NCBI RefSeq assembly: GCF_035920365.1
Contig: NZ_CP109150.1
Span: 806,001 to 870,000 of the forward strand
Direction of reading: 5' to 3'
Origin: Micromonospora sp. NBC_01740
Lineage (GTDB): Bacteria; Actinomycetota; Actinomycetes; Mycobacteriales; Micromonosporaceae
Length of the DNA: 64,000 bases
In this document: piece by piece, positions 61,661-64,000 of the stretch
How the letters are laid out: each line of letters starts with the position of its first letter
Position numbering within the stretch: the first letter of the stretch is position 1
Notes under the pieces: model-generated
Databases searched by the model: none
Told to the model about the DNA's origin: nothing
The model's input: the letters and a program-made list of their open reading frames with translations, nothing else
Translations under genes and position numbers: made by a program

Positions 61661-64000
61661 CGCGATCCGGAGCCGGCCTCGAACGCCTTGATGGACTCGA
61701 CGATCTGCCGGCCCACCTCCGCCGGGTGCGCGGTCGGCGCGACCTGCACGCTGATGCTGTAGGTGCGCTGGCCGCCACCGACGCCGGGCGTGACCGTCTC
61801 CGGTCCTCGCTCACCGAAGGCGTACGTCCGCCCGGACCGGCCGATGCCGAACACCGGCTCGTGGATGATGCCGCCGTTCGCCATCGCCGCGTGCACGTGC
61901 GCGTTGCCGCCGGCGAAGTTGTGCTGCTGCCACACCGCGCCGCGGTACTGGTGCGGGCGGCCGTTGAGCAGGTTCAGGTCCTGCCACGGCGTGATCAGCT
62001 CCTTGAGCTGGCCTCGGTAGGTGCGGTTCAGGTACTCCGCCCACGGCCGCACCGGCGCGATGTCGATCGCCCGCCCGTCGGCGTGGTACGACCGGTTCCC
62101 GGTGAGGGTGGTCGCGCCGGGACGGACGCCGGAGATCAGCGGCACCGAGCCGAACGTCGCCCGCAGCGCCGCCAGCGCCCCGGAGATACCGGTCCGCAGA
62201 CCACCCGCACCCACCGACCCGCCGCCGCCACGGCCGAGGAACTCCCCGACCAGCGACTGCACCTTCTCCAACGCGAAGTTCTTCGCGCGGCCCACCGCCC
62301 CGGTCAGCGTCTTGACGAACGGGTTGTTGCCGAAGCGGGCGGCCAGCTTGCCGATGCCGGCACGATCGGCCAGCCACTTGCCCGGGTTCGTCAGCAGCGA
62401 CCCGAGGCCATCGCCGATGCCCTCGCCGTCGCCGGTGCCGTGGCGGTGACCGTACCCGTCGCCGTACTTCGTGTTGCCGCTGATCGCGTCGCCGGTCTTC
62501 TTGCTGCCGCCACCGCCGCCCCACCGGATCGGCGGGATGCGGTCCTTCACACCCACCTTCGACGCCAGCCAGTTGATGCCGCCGATGATGCCCTGGTTGA
62601 GCACCTGGTCGATGACGAACCGCACCGGCTTCGACGCGGCGTCCTTCACCTTGTCCCAGGCGGCGGCAATCGCACCCACGCCGGAACGGAACGCCGGCGC
62701 GACCTTGTCCTTGATGAACCCGCCCAGCACCTCGAACACCGGCTTGATGCCCTTGTTCCACACCGCCGAGATCGTCGCCGCGATACCGGCGAACACCGGC
62801 TTGACGACGTTGTTCCACAGGAACCGGAACACCGGGGCGATGACCCGCTCGAAGTACATCTTCATGCCGGCGAGGATGATCTGGATGACCACCCAGGCGG
62901 CCTTCACCGCGAGCTGGATGCCTGCCCAGACGGGCTTGACCACGTTGTTGTAGAGCCACAGGAACGTGGGCGCCATGACGTTCTTGAAGTACCAGACCAG
63001 GGCGGCCACGGCCGGCTTGATGATGTTGTTCCAGGCGAACGACACCGCCACCTGGATGCCCTTCCAGGCGGCCTGCACGATGGCCCGGAAGGTGTCGGAC
63101 TTCTGGTAGGCGACGACCAGGGCGGCGCCGAGCGCCAGCAGCCCGATGATGATCAGGCCGACCGGGTTGGCGCTCATCGCCGCGTTGATGATCCACTGGA
63201 CGGCGGCCCACGCCTTCGTCACCGCCGACACGATGCGGATCTGCGTGATGTACGCGACCAGACCGCCAGCGGCCTGCACCGCCAGCACCGCGGCGTGCGC
63301 CTGCGTCGCCACCAGCAGCGCGCCCACCGCCACCGCCAGCGTCTTGGTGACCGTCTCGTGCTCCCGGAACCAGCGGACAACATCACCGGCCGTCGAGGCG
63401 GTCGCCGACAGCGTCCCGACGAGCTTGTCGCCCACCGAGCGCAGCCCATCCATCAGGCCCTTGTTGCTCTTGAGCTTGTCGATGAACTCGGTAACCCGGG
63501 GCAGCACCTCGCCGCCGACGACATTGACGAAGCCCGTCTTCAGGCTGCGGACGAAGCCATTGATGCGCCCCTGGTCGGACTGGTCAGCGATGCCCTTCGT
63601 GGCGCCGGCCACCTTGCCGAGCCCGTCCGTCGCGGCTGACACGTCGAGCTTGCGGAACGCGTCGCCGAGGTCTTCCCACTGGGTGCCGAACAGCGCCACA
63701 CCGGCCTGGTTGCGCTTCACCGGGTCCTGCATGGCGTTGAGCCGCTCGACGACCTCACCGAACGCGGTACGCGCCGCCGGGCCACCGGACGCGATGGCCT
63801 TGGCCATGTCCCCGGCGTTCACGCCGATCGCCTTGAAGCCCTCCGCGCTGGTCTTGCTGCCGTCGATCGCCCGGATCGAGAATTCCTTGATGGCGTCCGC
63901 CGCCAGGTCGCTGTTGCGGGCACCACCGGCCAGAAGCTGGTTGATGACCCCCAGCGCCGCCGGCCCATCCAAGCCCAGCTTCGTGAACTGGACGCTGTAC
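61648..64000 (-). CDS. phage tail tape measure protein with peptidase domain (5' end outside window)
   Basis: At least 783 residues; the start lies beyond 64000. The N-terminal part in view has the TP901-type tape measure core (FGTQWEDLGDAFRKLD). The centre is helical with membrane-like segments (VGLIIIGLLALGAALVVAY) and repeated WNNVVKPVF/AWxVI units. Near the C-terminus (about 61890-62160) is an M15-like zinc peptidase: SYHADGRAIDIAPVRPW and GGNAHVHAAM. It sets tail length and probably helps pierce the wall at infection. The stop overlaps the next tail gene. Confidence 0.88.
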   Translation of the reverse strand, partial: YSVQFTKLGLDGPAALGVINQLLAGGARNSDLAADAIKEFSIRAIDGSKTSAEGFKAIGVNAGDMAKAIASGGPAARTAFGEVVERLNAMQDPVKRNQAGVALFGTQWEDLGDAFRKLDVSAATDGLGKVAGATKGIADQSDQGRINGFVRSLKTGFVNVVGGEVLPRVTEFIDKLKSNKGLMDGLRSVGDKLVGTLSATASTAGDVVRWFREHETVTKTLAVAVGALLVATQAHAAVLAVQAAGGLVAYITQIRIVSAVTKAWAAVQWIINAAMSANPVGLIIIGLLALGAALVVAYQKSDTFRAIVQAAWKGIQVAVSFAWNNIIKPAVAALVWYFKNVMAPTFLWLYNNVVKPVWAGIQLAVKAAWVVIQIILAGMKMYFERVIAPVFRFLWNNVVKPVFAGIAATISAVWNKGIKPVFEVLGGFIKDKVAPAFRSGVGAIAAAWDKVKDAASKPVRFVIDQVLNQGIIGGINWLASKVGVKDRIPPIRWGGGGGSKKTGDAISGNTKYGDGYGHRHGTGDGEGIGDGLGSLLTNPGKWLADRAGIGKLAARFGNNPFVKTLTGAVGRAKNFALEKVQSLVGEFLGRGGGGSVGAGGLRTGISGALAALRATFGSVPLISGVRPGATTLTGNRSYHADGRAIDIAPVRPWAEYLNRTYRGQLKELITPWQDLNLLNGRPHQYRGAVWQQHNFAGGNAHVHAAMANGGIIHEPVFGIGRSGRTYAFGERGPETVTPGVGGGQRTYSISVQVAPTAHPAEVGRQIVESIKAFEAGSGSRWRR

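Larger units (their letters stand above)
45930..64000. mobile_element. integrated element with AICE-like left arm and phage late genes (right end outside window)
   Basis: The segment begins at the broken alaX gene and contains, in order, surface-protein and regulator genes, a rightward DUF2637/FtsK-type transfer-like operon and a leftward phage tail-lysis operon ending at the tape measure gene. Genes are small, tightly packed and mostly lack chromosomal relatives. No integrase, rep, capsid or terminase gene is in view. It may be a temperate phage with an FtsK-like translocase or a phage-AICE hybrid. Confidence 0.8.

Overview
The window is very GC-rich DNA from a mycothiol-producing, sporulating-type actinomycete, most likely Micromonospora or a close relative. 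This is inferred from a BldN-type sigma factor with an RsbN-like partner, the mycothiol enzyme MshA, SenX3-RegX3, a CebEFG-type cellobiose operon, leaderless starts and TGA-rich, GTG-rich coding. No 16S rRNA or other decisive marker is present, so the genus is an inference.

Bases 1-45,530 are ordinary chromosome. From left to right: a developmental cluster (49-codon sORF, BldN-like sigma factor, membrane anti-sigma-like DUF5667 protein, SerB1-like HAD hydrolase, acyltransferase, epimerase, bTHX-like peptide, BdtA-like DNA-binding protein); a membrane metalloprotease, a TetR/hydrolase pair and a proline dehydrogenase; a phosphate cluster (sugar isomerase-like protein, Ppx/GppA, RegX3, SenX3, PhoU with PHO-box-like repeats, phosphoglycerate mutase); two tandem MFS exporters; a histone H1-like protein; YbjN, MshA, an SDR, a methyltransferase and MurB. 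Gene content and rough order match Mycobacterium tuberculosis Rv0482-Rv0505c as I remember that region, so this looks like an old conserved actinobacterial block. It is followed by a beta-glucoside uptake operon with LacI-type operators (ABC solute-binding protein, two permeases, GH1 beta-glucosidase, LacI regulator) and small accessory genes (RidA, GNAT, macro domain, EI24, TipA-like MerR, VOC, WYL, SDR, nucleotidyltransferase, a broken CGNR gene).

Near 45,930-45,973 the chromosome stops. The 3' half of an alanyl-tRNA editing gene (alaX) is left, fused to a foreign N-terminus, so an integrated element starts here and runs past the right edge. Its left arm is plasmid-like or AICE-like: a proline-rich surface protein, a GntR/UTRA repressor next to a UTRA-only protein with no DNA-binding domain, and a rightward operon of small membrane proteins, a DUF2637-like coiled-coil protein, a zinc-ribbon protein and an FtsK-type DNA translocase. 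From 56.6 kb onward a leftward phage late operon appears: tape measure (with a built-in peptidase domain), tail protein, glycine-rich tail protein, secreted SGNH hydrolase, endolysin, two membrane proteins and a holin. No integrase, replication initiator, terminase or capsid gene is inside the window; they would lie to the right.

The most unusual signal is a cluster of about 22 copies of GCGGAA/TTCCGC packed into about 610 bp inside the DUF2637-like gene. The copies occur in both orientations and in several reading frames, as expected for a protein-binding locus (transfer site, origin or centromere) embedded in a coding sequence. Other notable points are the UTRA-only regulator with shared operator repeats, the alaX insertion that gives the remnant a new ATGA-coupled start, an in-frame 18-bp palindrome inside one MFS gene, and a possible C-rich-loop structured RNA at 23.8 kb.
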